From the NCBI GenBank assembly GCA_945890735.1, contig CAMDCZ010000028.1:1-27840 (forward strand): DNA of 27,840 nt. Reading direction: 5' to 3'. Below, piece by piece: positions 7,885 to 15,463 of this stretch. Both the position numbers and the translations under genes were made by a program. The first letter of the stretch is position 1. Every line of letters starts with the position of its first letter. Source of the stretch: Bordetella parapertussis. Lineage in GTDB: Bacteria; Pseudomonadota; Gammaproteobacteria; Burkholderiales; Burkholderiaceae_C. Under the pieces are notes generated by a model, which ran no database searches, was not told the DNA's origin, and saw only the letters and a list, made by a program, of their open reading frames with translations.

Positions 7885-8689
7885 CCCAGGCTGCTTGCAG
7901 CCAATGCCAATAATGAGGCTTGAATGCCCAAGGCATCATGGTTGTGACCGTGTTGGCAGCAAACACGGTTTGGGAAGAATGGTCATGCCAGACACCCTTG
8001 GCGTTGACTCGGGTCAGCAAGGCTTGAGCGGCATCGGCATGTGACAAGGCTTGCCCATCCATCCGCACCTGACTGAAGGCTTCTGGCTTGTCGTCCAGAC
8101 GCGCCCACGCCACCGTTTCAATCGGCGGCAAAGGCATCTCCGGGTCGATCGGCCCTGAGTAGACATCGTGCAAACTGCCCCAGGCGCGGCCTTGCAGCAT
8201 GGATTTGAGTTGCGCCAATTGCCGCTCGGCCATCTCTTCATCGCCCAGCCGAAAGCCGACTTGCCCCAACACATTGTCAAACCACAAACAGGCATCTGGG
8301 TGTTGTTTGAGCAGCTGGGGCAGTCCTGCGATCGCGTCTTGTCGGTGAAAGTGCAGTGCGATACCTTGCGCTTGGAGGGCTTTGCCATGGCGCAGACCAA
8401 ACAAAAACGGCACCAATGGGTCGATGTCATACACCTCGATGCGCTTGAAACGCATCAGCCAAGGCGTGGGGAGCATCCAACCCGCGCTGCATCCAATCAA
8501 CAACAAATGGTTTTGCGCGGGATGCACCTGTGCCAGAAAAGCTGCAATCAGCGCTCGCGTTGGAAGCCAGCGGTGCATGGATCGCAAGGCGTGCACATGC
8601 CAATTCAGGCCGCCTGTGCCCCCGGCGTTGGCCAGGTCGCGCAGCCAGGAGGCCCAGCCCAAGGTGGCGCCGCGTTCAGCGAGCTTCAC
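7874..8689 (-). CDS. Class I SAM-dependent methyltransferase-like protein
   Basis: This 271-residue protein has a probable Rossmann-fold core. LLLIGCSAGWMLP (about residues 62-74) occupies the place of the glycine-rich SAM loop, and IEVYDIDP (about 84-91) looks like the acidic end of strand 2. Spacing and order resemble spermidine-synthase-like or small-molecule methyltransferases, but the glycine loop is degenerate and I see no diagnostic catalytic motif. Substrate and role are unknown. It starts with GTG inside the 3' end of the adhesin-like gene (14-base overlap), so the two form one transcription unit opposite to the flagellar genes. Its 3' end overlaps that of fliJ. Confidence 0.65.
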   Translation of the reverse strand: MKLAERGATLGWASWLRDLANAGGTGGLNWHVHALRSMHRWLPTRALIAAFLAQVHPAQNHLLLIGCSAGWMLPTPWLMRFKRIEVYDIDPLVPFLFGLRHGKALQAQGIALHFHRQDAIAGLPQLLKQHPDACLWFDNVLGQVGFRLGDEEMAERQLAQLKSMLQGRAWGSLHDVYSGPIDPEMPLPPIETVAWARLDDKPEAFSQVRMDGQALSHADAAQALLTRVNAKGVWHDHSSQTVFAANTVTTMMPWAFKPHYWHWLQAAWVKP

Positions 8690-9086
8690 ACAAAGACTTC
8701 ATGATGTTGGACACCGGCGAGTTGGGTGGTGCAGCTTGCCATTGGTCAAAAACACCTTCGCTGGTCAGCATCTCGCCACTGAGTTTGGGGCCACTGTACA
8801 AAGCCAAAGAGCGGGTGCGGACTTGTTGATGGGTGCAGTTCATCTCCATCAAAGCACGGGTGGACCAAAAGGTTTTGCCTTGGCTGGTGCGTTGCGCTTT
8901 GCGGTAGTCCAGCATGGTCCACACCCGACGAATGTCGCCGTCGTGCTCGATCGAGCTGCGGTCAATGCCGTACCGGGCAGTGTCAGACATGCCGGTGATG
9001 GCCCAATTGGCGGCGGTTGCCAGCGAGCAAGACAGCCAAATGGCCCCGCAGACAAGCAATTTGCTTGTTTTACCGAAATTTCTCAT
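8676..9086 (-). CDS. Secreted surface-adhesin E-like protein
   Basis: This 136-residue protein has a clear Sec signal peptide (positively charged start, then LLVCGAIWLSCSLATAA, cleavage near residue 26). The mature part has the pattern of the small adhesin-E-like family: a W near the mature N-terminus, YGIDRSSIEHDGDIRRVW, WSTRALMEMNC, LYSGP, and a closing SNIMKSLCEAR with a second cysteine that probably pairs with the first. Members are common in Burkholderiales, and most are uncharacterised despite the family name. It probably sits in the periplasm or on the cell surface. It starts 23 bases from the divergent fliO start. Confidence 0.7.
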   Translation of the reverse strand: MRNFGKTSKLLVCGAIWLSCSLATAANWAITGMSDTARYGIDRSSIEHDGDIRRVWTMLDYRKAQRTSQGKTFWSTRALMEMNCTHQQVRTRSLALYSGPKLSGEMLTSEGVFDQWQAAPPNSPVSNIMKSLCEAR

Positions 9087-9109
9087 TTTTCACTCTCGTG
9101 CGATAGATA

Positions 9110-9415
9110 ATGCAGTCCATGCCAAACCACGACTGGGCCCAGTACTCTCTCAGTATGACATTCGTCTTGTTGCTTTTGGCGGCGGCCCTTTGGTGGCTGT
9201 CGCGCCGCAACAAGGGGTTTCTCCTCCCTGTCAACCAGCGTCGCATCCAAATTCTAGAGGCCTATCCCATGGGCCTGCGACACAAACTGCTGTTGGTCCA
9301 AGTCGACTCTCAGCGCTTGTTACTGGCCGTCAATGCCAACGATATCCAAACGCTGCATGCCTGGCCTGCAGACCCCCCACCCCCTGACCCACAAGGTGCC
9401 AGTGATGCGCTTTAA
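9110..9415 (+). CDS. fliO: Flagellar biosynthesis protein FliO
   Basis: This protein of about 101 residues has one membrane helix (FVLLLLAAALWWLSRR, about residues 18-33) and a short cytoplasmic domain with the family-like RIQILEAYPMGLRHKLLLVQVDSQRLLLAV pattern. FliO assists assembly of the FliP ring. The best start is uncertain. ATGs occur at 9110, 9119 and 9155, and none has a strong ribosome-binding site. Its end overlaps fliP by 11 bases, and its position before fliPQR supports the call. Confidence 0.87.
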   Translation: MQSMPNHDWAQYSLSMTFVLLLLAAALWWLSRRNKGFLLPVNQRRIQILEAYPMGLRHKLLLVQVDSQRLLLAVNANDIQTLHAWPADPPPPDPQGASDAL

Positions 9416-10154
9416 ACACCTTTTCATGCCTGTTTTGCTTCTCATGGTGCTTTGGTTACCCGACATGGCCATGGCGCAAGGGCTGCCCATGGTCACGGTC
9501 AACAGTGGCAAGGGCGGCCAACAGTACAGCCTGACCCTGCAACTGCTGGGCTTGATGACGGTTTTGACCTTGTTGCCATCATTGCTGCTGATGATGACTT
9601 CCTTTGTGCGCATCATCATTGTGTTGTCCATCTTGCGCCAGGCACTGGGCACCGGGCAAACCCCGCCCAACACCGTGCTGGTTGGGTTGGCCTTGTTCCT
9701 GACTTTTTTCATCATGACCCCCGTGTTTGATGATGTTTACAACAATGCGATTGCGCCTTACATGAACGGGACGCTGGCTTTTGAGAAAGCCTTGGCCCAG
9801 GCCGAGGTGCCGGTGCGCGATTTCATGATGCTGCAAACCCGTGAAGACGATATCGCCATGTTCATGCAAATCGCGCAGCGCAAGGAAATCGCCAGCGCGG
9901 CGGATGTGCCCTTCACCACCTTGGTCCCGGCCTTTCTTACCTCTGAGTTGAAAAGCGCATTCATGATCGGCTTCATGGTCTACATCCCGTTTGTGGTGAT
10001 TGACCTGATCGTGGCCAGTGTGTTGATGTCCATGGGCATGATGATGTTGTCACCCATGATCATCTCCATGCCTTTCAAGCTGATGCTGTTTGTGTTGGTG
10101 GATGGCTGGACCTTGCTGATGGGTTCACTGGCCTCGAGTTTCATCTTTAAATAG
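9405..10154 (+). CDS. fliP: Flagellar export gate protein FliP
   Basis: This 249-residue core gate protein forms the FliP5-FliQ4-FliR1 complex inside the MS ring. It has an N-terminal cleavable signal (LFMPVLLLMVLWLPDMAMA), typical of FliP. Conserved segments include LTLLPSLLLMMTSFVRIIIV, RQALGTGQTPPN, and the C-terminal VLMSMGMMMLSPMIISMPFKLMLF. The ATG at 9405 was chosen because it begins the signal peptide; an upstream in-frame ATG at 9333 would put 24 unlikely residues before it. It overlaps fliO by 11 bases and is followed by fliQ after 13 bases. Confidence 0.97.
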   Translation: MRFKHLFMPVLLLMVLWLPDMAMAQGLPMVTVNSGKGGQQYSLTLQLLGLMTVLTLLPSLLLMMTSFVRIIIVLSILRQALGTGQTPPNTVLVGLALFLTFFIMTPVFDDVYNNAIAPYMNGTLAFEKALAQAEVPVRDFMMLQTREDDIAMFMQIAQRKEIASAADVPFTTLVPAFLTSELKSAFMIGFMVYIPFVVIDLIVASVLMSMGMMMLSPMIISMPFKLMLFVLVDGWTLLMGSLASSFIFK

Positions 10155-10167
10155 GGAGGAGGGCACC

Positions 10168-10437
10168 ATGGATACAGCAACGGTGGTTGATTTGGCCCGC
10201 CAGGCGCTTTGGATGACGATGCTGATCTCCGCCCCCATGTTGTTGGTGGCTTTGTTGGTTGGTTTGATCGTGGGTGTGTTTCAGGCCGCCACCTCAATCA
10301 ACGAGCAGACATTGAGCTTTATTCCCAAGCTGCTGGCTTTGGGCCTCACAGCCGCGGTCTTCGGTGGATGGATGATCAACTCTTTGGTGGATTACACCAA
10401 GGTGCTTTTCGGTCGGATTCCAGGTCTGTTTGGGTAA
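10168..10437 (+). CDS. fliQ: Flagellar export gate protein FliQ
   Basis: This 89-residue protein has two membrane helices and is of standard length. The conserved VGLIVGVFQAATSINEQTLSFIPK segment (split here as VGLIVGVFQAATSI and NEQTLSFIPK) is diagnostic for FliQ/SctS. A very strong ribosome-binding site (GGGAGGA, 10154-10160) precedes the ATG by 7 bases, in keeping with the several copies per gate. fliR begins 3 bases after the stop. Confidence 0.97.
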   Translation: MDTATVVDLARQALWMTMLISAPMLLVALLVGLIVGVFQAATSINEQTLSFIPKLLALGLTAAVFGGWMINSLVDYTKVLFGRIPGLFG

Positions 10438-10440
10438 AGC

Positions 10441-11211
10441 ATGAACATCGAGATGCTCAATTTGCTCGACAGGTTTTACGCCCTGATCTGGCCGATGCTG
10501 CGTATCTCGGCATTCTTGGCTTTCGCCTCTATTTTCTCCATCCGGGCTGTCAATTTGCGCATCCGCATCGTGCTCGGCTTGGTGCTCACCATCTTTTTGT
10601 CCATGCAACTGGACATCCCCAAAATTGACCCAGCCACAGCCGAGGGTTTGAAAGAAATCGCCAACCAACTCTTCATTGGGTTTGCCATGGCCATGATCAT
10701 GCAATTGGCAACCGCAGGCATCGTGCTGGCCGGTCAGGCCGTCTCCGGCTCGATGGGCCTGTCGATGGCCAACATGATCGACCCCACTTTGGGCAACGTG
10801 CCTGTGGTGTCACAGTTTTTCACCATCATCGGCACCTTGGTTTTCTTGTCGATTGGCGGACACCTGATTGTGTTTGGGGTGTTGTTGGAGTCTTTCAGCC
10901 TGTTTCCGATTGGCAAAAGTCTGATGACGCAAGATGTACTTGGCAAGATGACCGCCTGGGGCGCCATGATGTTTGTCTCTGCCTTGTTGATTTCTCTGCC
11001 CGTGGTGGTGACCTTGCTGTTTGTCAACATCGGCGTGGGTTTCGTGACCCGTGCTGCACCGAGCTTGCAGCTTTTCTCGGTCGGGTTTCCGGCGATTTTG
11101 TTGTCGGGATTCGTCATCTTGTGGCTGGCTGTTCCCAGCATCATCAACCGCATTGATTGGCTGTGGGTGCAAACCTTCACCCAAATGCGCGGCATGCTTG
11201 TAGGCGGGTAG
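10441..11211 (+). CDS. fliR: Flagellar export gate protein FliR
   Basis: This 256-residue polytopic membrane protein is the single-copy member of the export gate and a partner of FlhB. Recognisable FliR features are the RFYALIWPMLRISAF start, the GQAVSGSMGLSMANMIDP loop and the C-terminal IGVGFVTRAAPSLQLFSVGFP segment. Gene order (between fliQ and flhB), length and membrane pattern are all standard. Confidence 0.97.
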   Translation: MNIEMLNLLDRFYALIWPMLRISAFLAFASIFSIRAVNLRIRIVLGLVLTIFLSMQLDIPKIDPATAEGLKEIANQLFIGFAMAMIMQLATAGIVLAGQAVSGSMGLSMANMIDPTLGNVPVVSQFFTIIGTLVFLSIGGHLIVFGVLLESFSLFPIGKSLMTQDVLGKMTAWGAMMFVSALLISLPVVVTLLFVNIGVGFVTRAAPSLQLFSVGFPAILLSGFVILWLAVPSIINRIDWLWVQTFTQMRGMLVGG

Positions 11212-11215
11212 CGCG

Positions 11216-12358
11216 ATGGCTGATGATTCCTCCGAACGGACCGAAGAACCCACCGCGCAGCGCTTGAGCAAGGCGCGAGAAGAAGGGCAGGTTGCCCGCT
11301 CTGTGGAGCTGTCGACCGCTGCCATCTTGGTGGCAGCCACATTGTTTTTCAGCCTCTCGGGCAGCTACTTGTTCCACCGCTTGGGCGGCTTGTTTGCCAC
11401 ACAGTTGCAGTTTGACCGCAAGGTCATGGACAAAGCAGAGTTGTTGCCCGCCATCTTTTTTCAATCATTGATCGATGGGTATTTGCTGATATTGCCCGTC
11501 ATGGTGCTGCTCGCATTTGTCGCTTTGGTGTCGACCGTGATGAGTGGTGGCTTGATTTTTTCTCCCAAGATGATGCTGCCTAAGTTCAGCAAACTCGACC
11601 CCTTGGCAGGCCTGGCCCGCATGTTCGGCATGAAGGCCTTGATCGACCTGTTCAAAACCATTCTCAAGTTCATGGTGATCAGCATTATTTTGTGGATGTC
11701 GATCACCAACAACATCGAGGATTTGGTGTCACTCAACCGAATGGACTTGGGCACTGCAGTCAACCACGCGGGCAACATGATTTTGGATGCATGTTTTTGG
11801 ATGAGCATGGGTTTGGTGGTGATTGCGATTGCGGATGTGCCGCTGCAGCATTACCAGGTCAACAAAAAGCTCAAGATGACCCGCCAGGAAATCAAGGATG
11901 AAATGAAAAATTCCGAGGGTCGTCCGGAGGTCAAGGCCACGATCCGACGCCGCCAGCGTGAAATGGCCAACAACCGAATGATGGAGAAGGTCAAGGATGC
12001 GGATGTGGTGATCACCAATCCCCAGCACTTTGCCGTGGCACTGAGTTACGACCCCAATTCCGACGGCGCGCCCACCTTGGTGGCCAAAGGCACCGACGAG
12101 TTGGCCAAGCGCATTCGTGAGCTGGCCAAAGAAGAGGGCGTTTACATCTTTGAAGCGCCCGAATTGGCGCGTGCCTTGTACTTCACCACCAAGCTGGACA
12201 ACCCGATCCACGAAGGCCTCTACCATGTGGTGGCCCAGGTCATTGCCTATGTGTTCAGCCTGAACCAGACGTACGCAGGTGCCGAAGGCATTGTCAAACC
12301 CACGCTGCGCATCCCTGACAATATGCGCTATGACGAAAATGGTTTTCTTTTTCAGTGA
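11216..12358 (+). CDS. flhB: Flagellar export switch protein FlhB with variant NPQH site
   Basis: This 380-residue membrane protein of the export apparatus switches substrate class from rod/hook to filament. The hydrophilic start (SSERTEEPTAQRLSKAREEGQ) is diagnostic. Four membrane helices follow, then the cytoplasmic linker and the self-cleaving domain. The cleavage site reads N268-P269-Q270-H271 instead of NPTH. The Asn-Pro bond and the His are retained, and the following FAVALSYD is normal, so cleavage may still occur. The gene lies 4 bases after fliR; in many proteobacteria flhB is instead paired with flhA, which is not in this window. The last ~25 residues after FSLNQTYAG are a short extension. 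Confidence 0.96.
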   Translation: MADDSSERTEEPTAQRLSKAREEGQVARSVELSTAAILVAATLFFSLSGSYLFHRLGGLFATQLQFDRKVMDKAELLPAIFFQSLIDGYLLILPVMVLLAFVALVSTVMSGGLIFSPKMMLPKFSKLDPLAGLARMFGMKALIDLFKTILKFMVISIILWMSITNNIEDLVSLNRMDLGTAVNHAGNMILDACFWMSMGLVVIAIADVPLQHYQVNKKLKMTRQEIKDEMKNSEGRPEVKATIRRRQREMANNRMMEKVKDADVVITNPQHFAVALSYDPNSDGAPTLVAKGTDELAKRIRELAKEEGVYIFEAPELARALYFTTKLDNPIHEGLYHVVAQVIAYVFSLNQTYAGAEGIVKPTLRIPDNMRYDENGFLFQ

Positions 12359-12382
12359 TGACTTGATGACAGCCTGCCGAAC

Positions 12383-13744
12383 ATGACTGACTTTTACCAA
12401 AGCCCTGCGGACAAACTGCGCTTCGAGATATTGCTCAAGTCTTTGCGAGAGGGCCGTTTGAACCTGGCCATCTTGGGTAACGATGAGGTGGCCTTGGCCC
12501 ATTACGGCAAGCGCATCTTCCAGCACTTGCGCGAACAAGGCGAGCCCCATGTGGAGCTGTGGACCTCGGCGGACTCAGACAAATTGGTCGACCGTTTCAA
12601 TGAGATCTTGTCTGAGTTGACCTTGGACCAGGCTTTGGACAAGGCCAATGCATCCGTCCCTAAGCGCTACATGATCTTCCCTGATACCCAGGGCATCCAG
12701 GATTTCGAGCTGCAGTTGCTGGCCCGTTTGGTCAATGGCTTTCCGGCCAGCAACATCAACCTGATTTTGCTGATCAACAACCAAAGCAGTCACGAAAAGA
12801 AACTGGCCACCTTTGGTAAGAACCTGTTGCAGTGGGTGCTCGAGTCGGAGGACCCTGCGCCATCTCAACCCCAGCGCATCGAGACCTTGGAAGAGTGGCC
12901 TGGCAGCAAGCGCTTGCCCGACAGCGCAGCAGACTTGCCACCGGCGCCCATGCCCCCCTTGGACATGGCCGACCTTGCCCCGTCAGAGACTGGCTTGGGC
13001 TTGCCAGGTGACCCGGTGCTGGGCGAAGAAGTGCAAGGTGCCAGCATGCCGTCTGGTGAAGAGTTGGCGAAATCATGGGAAGTCCAGCGCACCAGTGGTC
13101 GTGGTGGCAAGGTGGCCGGCATGTTGTTGTTGGTGTTGTTGGTGACTTTGGGCAGTTTGGGGTTTGTCTACCAAGCGCAAGTCATGCAAGAGGCGCGCAA
13201 CTTGCAAGCCTATTTGGCAGGACCAGCCAAAACCAGCACCAGCACCACGGTGGTCAATGCAGCACCACCCGCTTCCACCGTTGGCATGTCCTCCAGCAAC
13301 ACGCCAACCCCATTGAAGCCCACCGATGCCTTGAGCACCGACAAAGGGGAGGCCTTGGTCACAGAACCAGCAAAACCTGCCCCTGAACTGATCGAAAAAA
13401 CAACGGCCCCCACCCCTGAAAAATCGGCAGAAACAGCAGTTAAAAACAGCCCACTGGCCGATGACCCCGCTTGGGTTGCCGCCCTCAAGGATGAGGCATG
13501 GGTCATGCAACACGGTGCATTTGACAGCTTGGCTGAAGCCCGCACTTTTCAAGCCAGTGCCCTTGGCTACAGGGCTGGGCAGGTGTTTTACACCCAGCGC
13601 AAGGGCAGCAAGCCCTATTACATTTTGATCACTGGCCCTTACGCAGAGAAGTCGCAGGCTGAGAATCTGATGCGTCAAAACCCCCCGTTGGCCAAAGCTT
13701 GGCTTCGGTCGGCAAAGTCATTAAAAGTTCAGTTTCAAGAGTAG
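12383..13744 (+). CDS. DamX-like membrane protein: degenerate ATPase-like domain, one TM helix, SPOR domain
   Basis: This 453-residue protein has three parts. Residues about 1-165 look like an ExeA/DamX-type P-loop fold: LNLAILGN, then a helix, a second strand, RYMIFPDTQGI, and INLILLINNQ. There is no GKS/T loop, so ATP binding is doubtful. Residues about 242-264 form one membrane helix (VAGMLLLVLLVTLGSLGFVY). A Pro/Thr-rich linker follows, and residues about 370-453 resemble a SPOR domain (WVMQHGAFDSLAEA, YYILITGPYAEKSQAENLM). SPOR domains bind denuded septal peptidoglycan. The likely orientation is N-terminus in the cytoplasm and SPOR domain in the periplasm. It follows flhB by 24 bases on the same strand and may be co-transcribed. 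The start lacks a clear ribosome-binding site. A role in placing flagella or in division is inference. Confidence 0.72.
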   Translation: MTDFYQSPADKLRFEILLKSLREGRLNLAILGNDEVALAHYGKRIFQHLREQGEPHVELWTSADSDKLVDRFNEILSELTLDQALDKANASVPKRYMIFPDTQGIQDFELQLLARLVNGFPASNINLILLINNQSSHEKKLATFGKNLLQWVLESEDPAPSQPQRIETLEEWPGSKRLPDSAADLPPAPMPPLDMADLAPSETGLGLPGDPVLGEEVQGASMPSGEELAKSWEVQRTSGRGGKVAGMLLLVLLVTLGSLGFVYQAQVMQEARNLQAYLAGPAKTSTSTTVVNAAPPASTVGMSSSNTPTPLKPTDALSTDKGEALVTEPAKPAPELIEKTTAPTPEKSAETAVKNSPLADDPAWVAALKDEAWVMQHGAFDSLAEARTFQASALGYRAGQVFYTQRKGSKPYYILITGPYAEKSQAENLMRQNPPLAKAWLRSAKSLKVQFQE

Positions 13745-13804
13745 GCTTGGCAAATCGATCAAGAACTCTTCTTCAAGGTCGATGTATTTGACTGGAGTGA
13801 AGAC

Positions 13805-14329
13805 ATGAGCCAAGAAGACGACTTTCCAGATGAACCCTTGCCCGAAGACCCCCCTGTTGCGCAAGCAGAGGCCGAGGTGATTTTTGAGCGAAGCCAGACA
13901 ACCGATGTTTCCACAGCGATCACGGCTCTGGAGGGTTCATCCGAGCCTTTGGCAGCAGCCGAGAGGGAATCGCTCAGCAGTTACGGGCGAAACGACCCTG
14001 CCAGCCTGGCCGCGGTGCAAAGCACCGAATTGGCCGCCCCCGATTTGCACACCCAAGACCAGCCTGAGTTGGCCCATGCGGCGCAGGGCAGCGCCCCTGT
14101 GGCCGCAACCCAGCACCCGGCTGAGGTTGAAAAATCCGGGACAATCCAGCCCGATTTATCCAATTGGGACCCGCATTTAGCGCACATGGCTCAAGTTGGA
14201 CTGACTTCCGCCGATCATTGGGAAGAGCAAGTCAAGCCTCGGATTGACCAATTGCATGATGACATCAATGTTGTGAATATGCAGTTGGACAATTTGGTCA
14301 AGGCCAAACCCAAATACAAGCATTCCTAA
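13805..14329 (+). CDS. Hypothetical acidic low-complexity protein
   Basis: This 174-residue protein is of unknown function. Residues 1-120 are acidic, rich in Glu, Pro and Ala, and probably disordered (it begins with EDDFPDEPLPEDPP). The last ~55 residues look folded or helical (LSNWDPHLAHMAQVGL, then HWEEQVKPRIDQLHDDINVV) and end in a basic tail. There is no signal peptide or membrane helix, so it is probably cytosolic. The start is supported by GGAG 7 bases upstream. The next gene starts 9 bases downstream, so the two probably work together. I know of no matching family. Confidence 0.65.
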   Translation: MSQEDDFPDEPLPEDPPVAQAEAEVIFERSQTTDVSTAITALEGSSEPLAAAERESLSSYGRNDPASLAAVQSTELAAPDLHTQDQPELAHAAQGSAPVAATQHPAEVEKSGTIQPDLSNWDPHLAHMAQVGLTSADHWEEQVKPRIDQLHDDINVVNMQLDNLVKAKPKYKHS

Positions 14330-14338
14330 GGACAACAC

Positions 14339-15460
14339 ATGGCGCAAGACTCAACACCCGCAGAAGCCTCTGACAAGGCTGTGACTCTGCAAGAGCCTGC
14401 TGCGTCTGTGGATGTGGTCGATGCGGACGCGTTGGCCGAAGGCATCGAGGCCTTGGAGGCCAAAGCCTTGGATGGTTCGGAGGTTTCCCGACAGCTCGAA
14501 GACCTCACCGGTGTGGTGCTGAGCTCTGCCGAGGTGTCCACCCGCTCAGCCGAGGTGGCCGCCAACATCAGCCATGAAATGCGCGAAGTGATGAAGATCG
14601 TCACCGCTGCCAATGACAAAAACATCCTGCATTCCCGCGTGATCTTGATTGGCCTCTTGGCGTTCTTGCTGATTGCGGTCGGTACCTTCTTTGCCATCTC
14701 CACCCGCTTGCAGCAAAACATCCGCCAACTCGATGCCTTGTCGCTGGCCGTTGGCAAACGGGTGGTTGAACTCGATGCCACTTTGGCTGCCTTTGGCGAC
14801 GCGACCCGAGGTTTGGGAGACACCACCGAAAAGCTGGACGGCATGGAAGAGCGTCAAATCAAAATGGACGAAAAGTTGGAAGGTCGCATGGATGACCTCA
14901 ACAAAATAGTTGGCAAGTTGCCCGAGCAAGTCGCGGGACAAGTCAGCGGCCAATCAGAGAAAAATTTGGATGCCAAATTACAAGGTTTGCAAAAAAGTAT
15001 CCAAGCCTTAGAGAGCAAAGTTCAGGTGCTGGCCAGCAAACCGGCGACGGCGGCCCCAGCCGTGCGAGACGGCCAAAAAGAAGTGTTGGCTGAAATCCAA
15101 AAACTCAAAAAAGAACTCGATGCCGCCAATGCAAACGCTGCCAAAGCGGCCCGAGAACGCGAGAAACAGCTTGAAAAAGACAAGCAAGCAGCGCCGCCCA
15201 AACCCACACCCGCTGCGTTGAAAGCAGCCGAGGTCAAAGCGGCTGCGGACGCCAAGGCTGCTGCGGATGCCAAAGCCGCGGCTGACGCCAAAGCAGCCGC
15301 CGAGGCCAGAGCCGCTGCTGCAGCCGCCGCCAAAGCAGCACAGGAAGCGGCCAAAGCAGCCGCCGAGGCCAAGGCTGCAGCCCAACCACCCGCGATTCCA
15401 CCACGCGCCGCACCCAAAGAAGACCGGGTGATTTACCCCCGACCGGCCAGCGAGAATTGA
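14339..15460 (+). CDS. Single-pass coiled-coil membrane protein with TolA-like Ala/Lys repeat tail
   Basis: This 373-residue protein is of unknown function. An acidic N-terminal region of about 95 residues is followed by a membrane helix at about 101-121 (VILIGLLAFLLIAVGTFFAIS). After this come long predicted coiled coils (about 125-290) and an Ala/Lys/Asp repeat (about 296-352) with units of the type KAAADA. The last ~20 residues are Pro-rich and basic. By the positive-inside rule the orientation is unclear. The repeat resembles the long helix of TolA, but there is no TolA C-terminal domain. AAGGA precedes the ATG by 7 bases. It is the last gene of this rightward run and stops 3 bases before the convergent glutamate-synthase-like gene. 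Confidence 0.65.
   Translation: MAQDSTPAEASDKAVTLQEPAASVDVVDADALAEGIEALEAKALDGSEVSRQLEDLTGVVLSSAEVSTRSAEVAANISHEMREVMKIVTAANDKNILHSRVILIGLLAFLLIAVGTFFAISTRLQQNIRQLDALSLAVGKRVVELDATLAAFGDATRGLGDTTEKLDGMEERQIKMDEKLEGRMDDLNKIVGKLPEQVAGQVSGQSEKNLDAKLQGLQKSIQALESKVQVLASKPATAAPAVRDGQKEVLAEIQKLKKELDAANANAAKAAREREKQLEKDKQAAPPKPTPAALKAAEVKAAADAKAAADAKAAADAKAAAEARAAAAAAAKAAQEAAKAAAEAKAAAQPPAIPPRAAPKEDRVIYPRPASEN
15279..15410 (+). repeat. Ala-codon-rich tandem repeat within the coiled-coil gene
   Basis: An imperfect 18-base periodic repeat encodes KAAADA/KAAAEA units. It extends upstream to about 15237 and is degenerate toward its right end. Codon choices vary between units, so it is maintained at protein level rather than being a fresh slippage expansion. 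Confidence 0.6.
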
Positions 15461-15463
15461 CTG

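Noticed and set aside
9087..9118. Possible divergent promoter between the adhesin-like gene and fliO (GATAAT at 9106-9111)
   Set aside because: No acceptable -35 box is seen at the right distance, and the hexamer overlaps the annotated start codon. No sigma-28 consensus fits either.
9333..9404. Upstream in-frame start for fliP
   Set aside because: It would add 24 residues before an obvious signal peptide and extend the overlap with fliO.
15237..15410. Ala-rich repeat as a CRISPR-like or mobile repeat
   Set aside because: The periodicity is in frame, the units are degenerate at silent positions and there are no spacers; it is protein-level low complexity.
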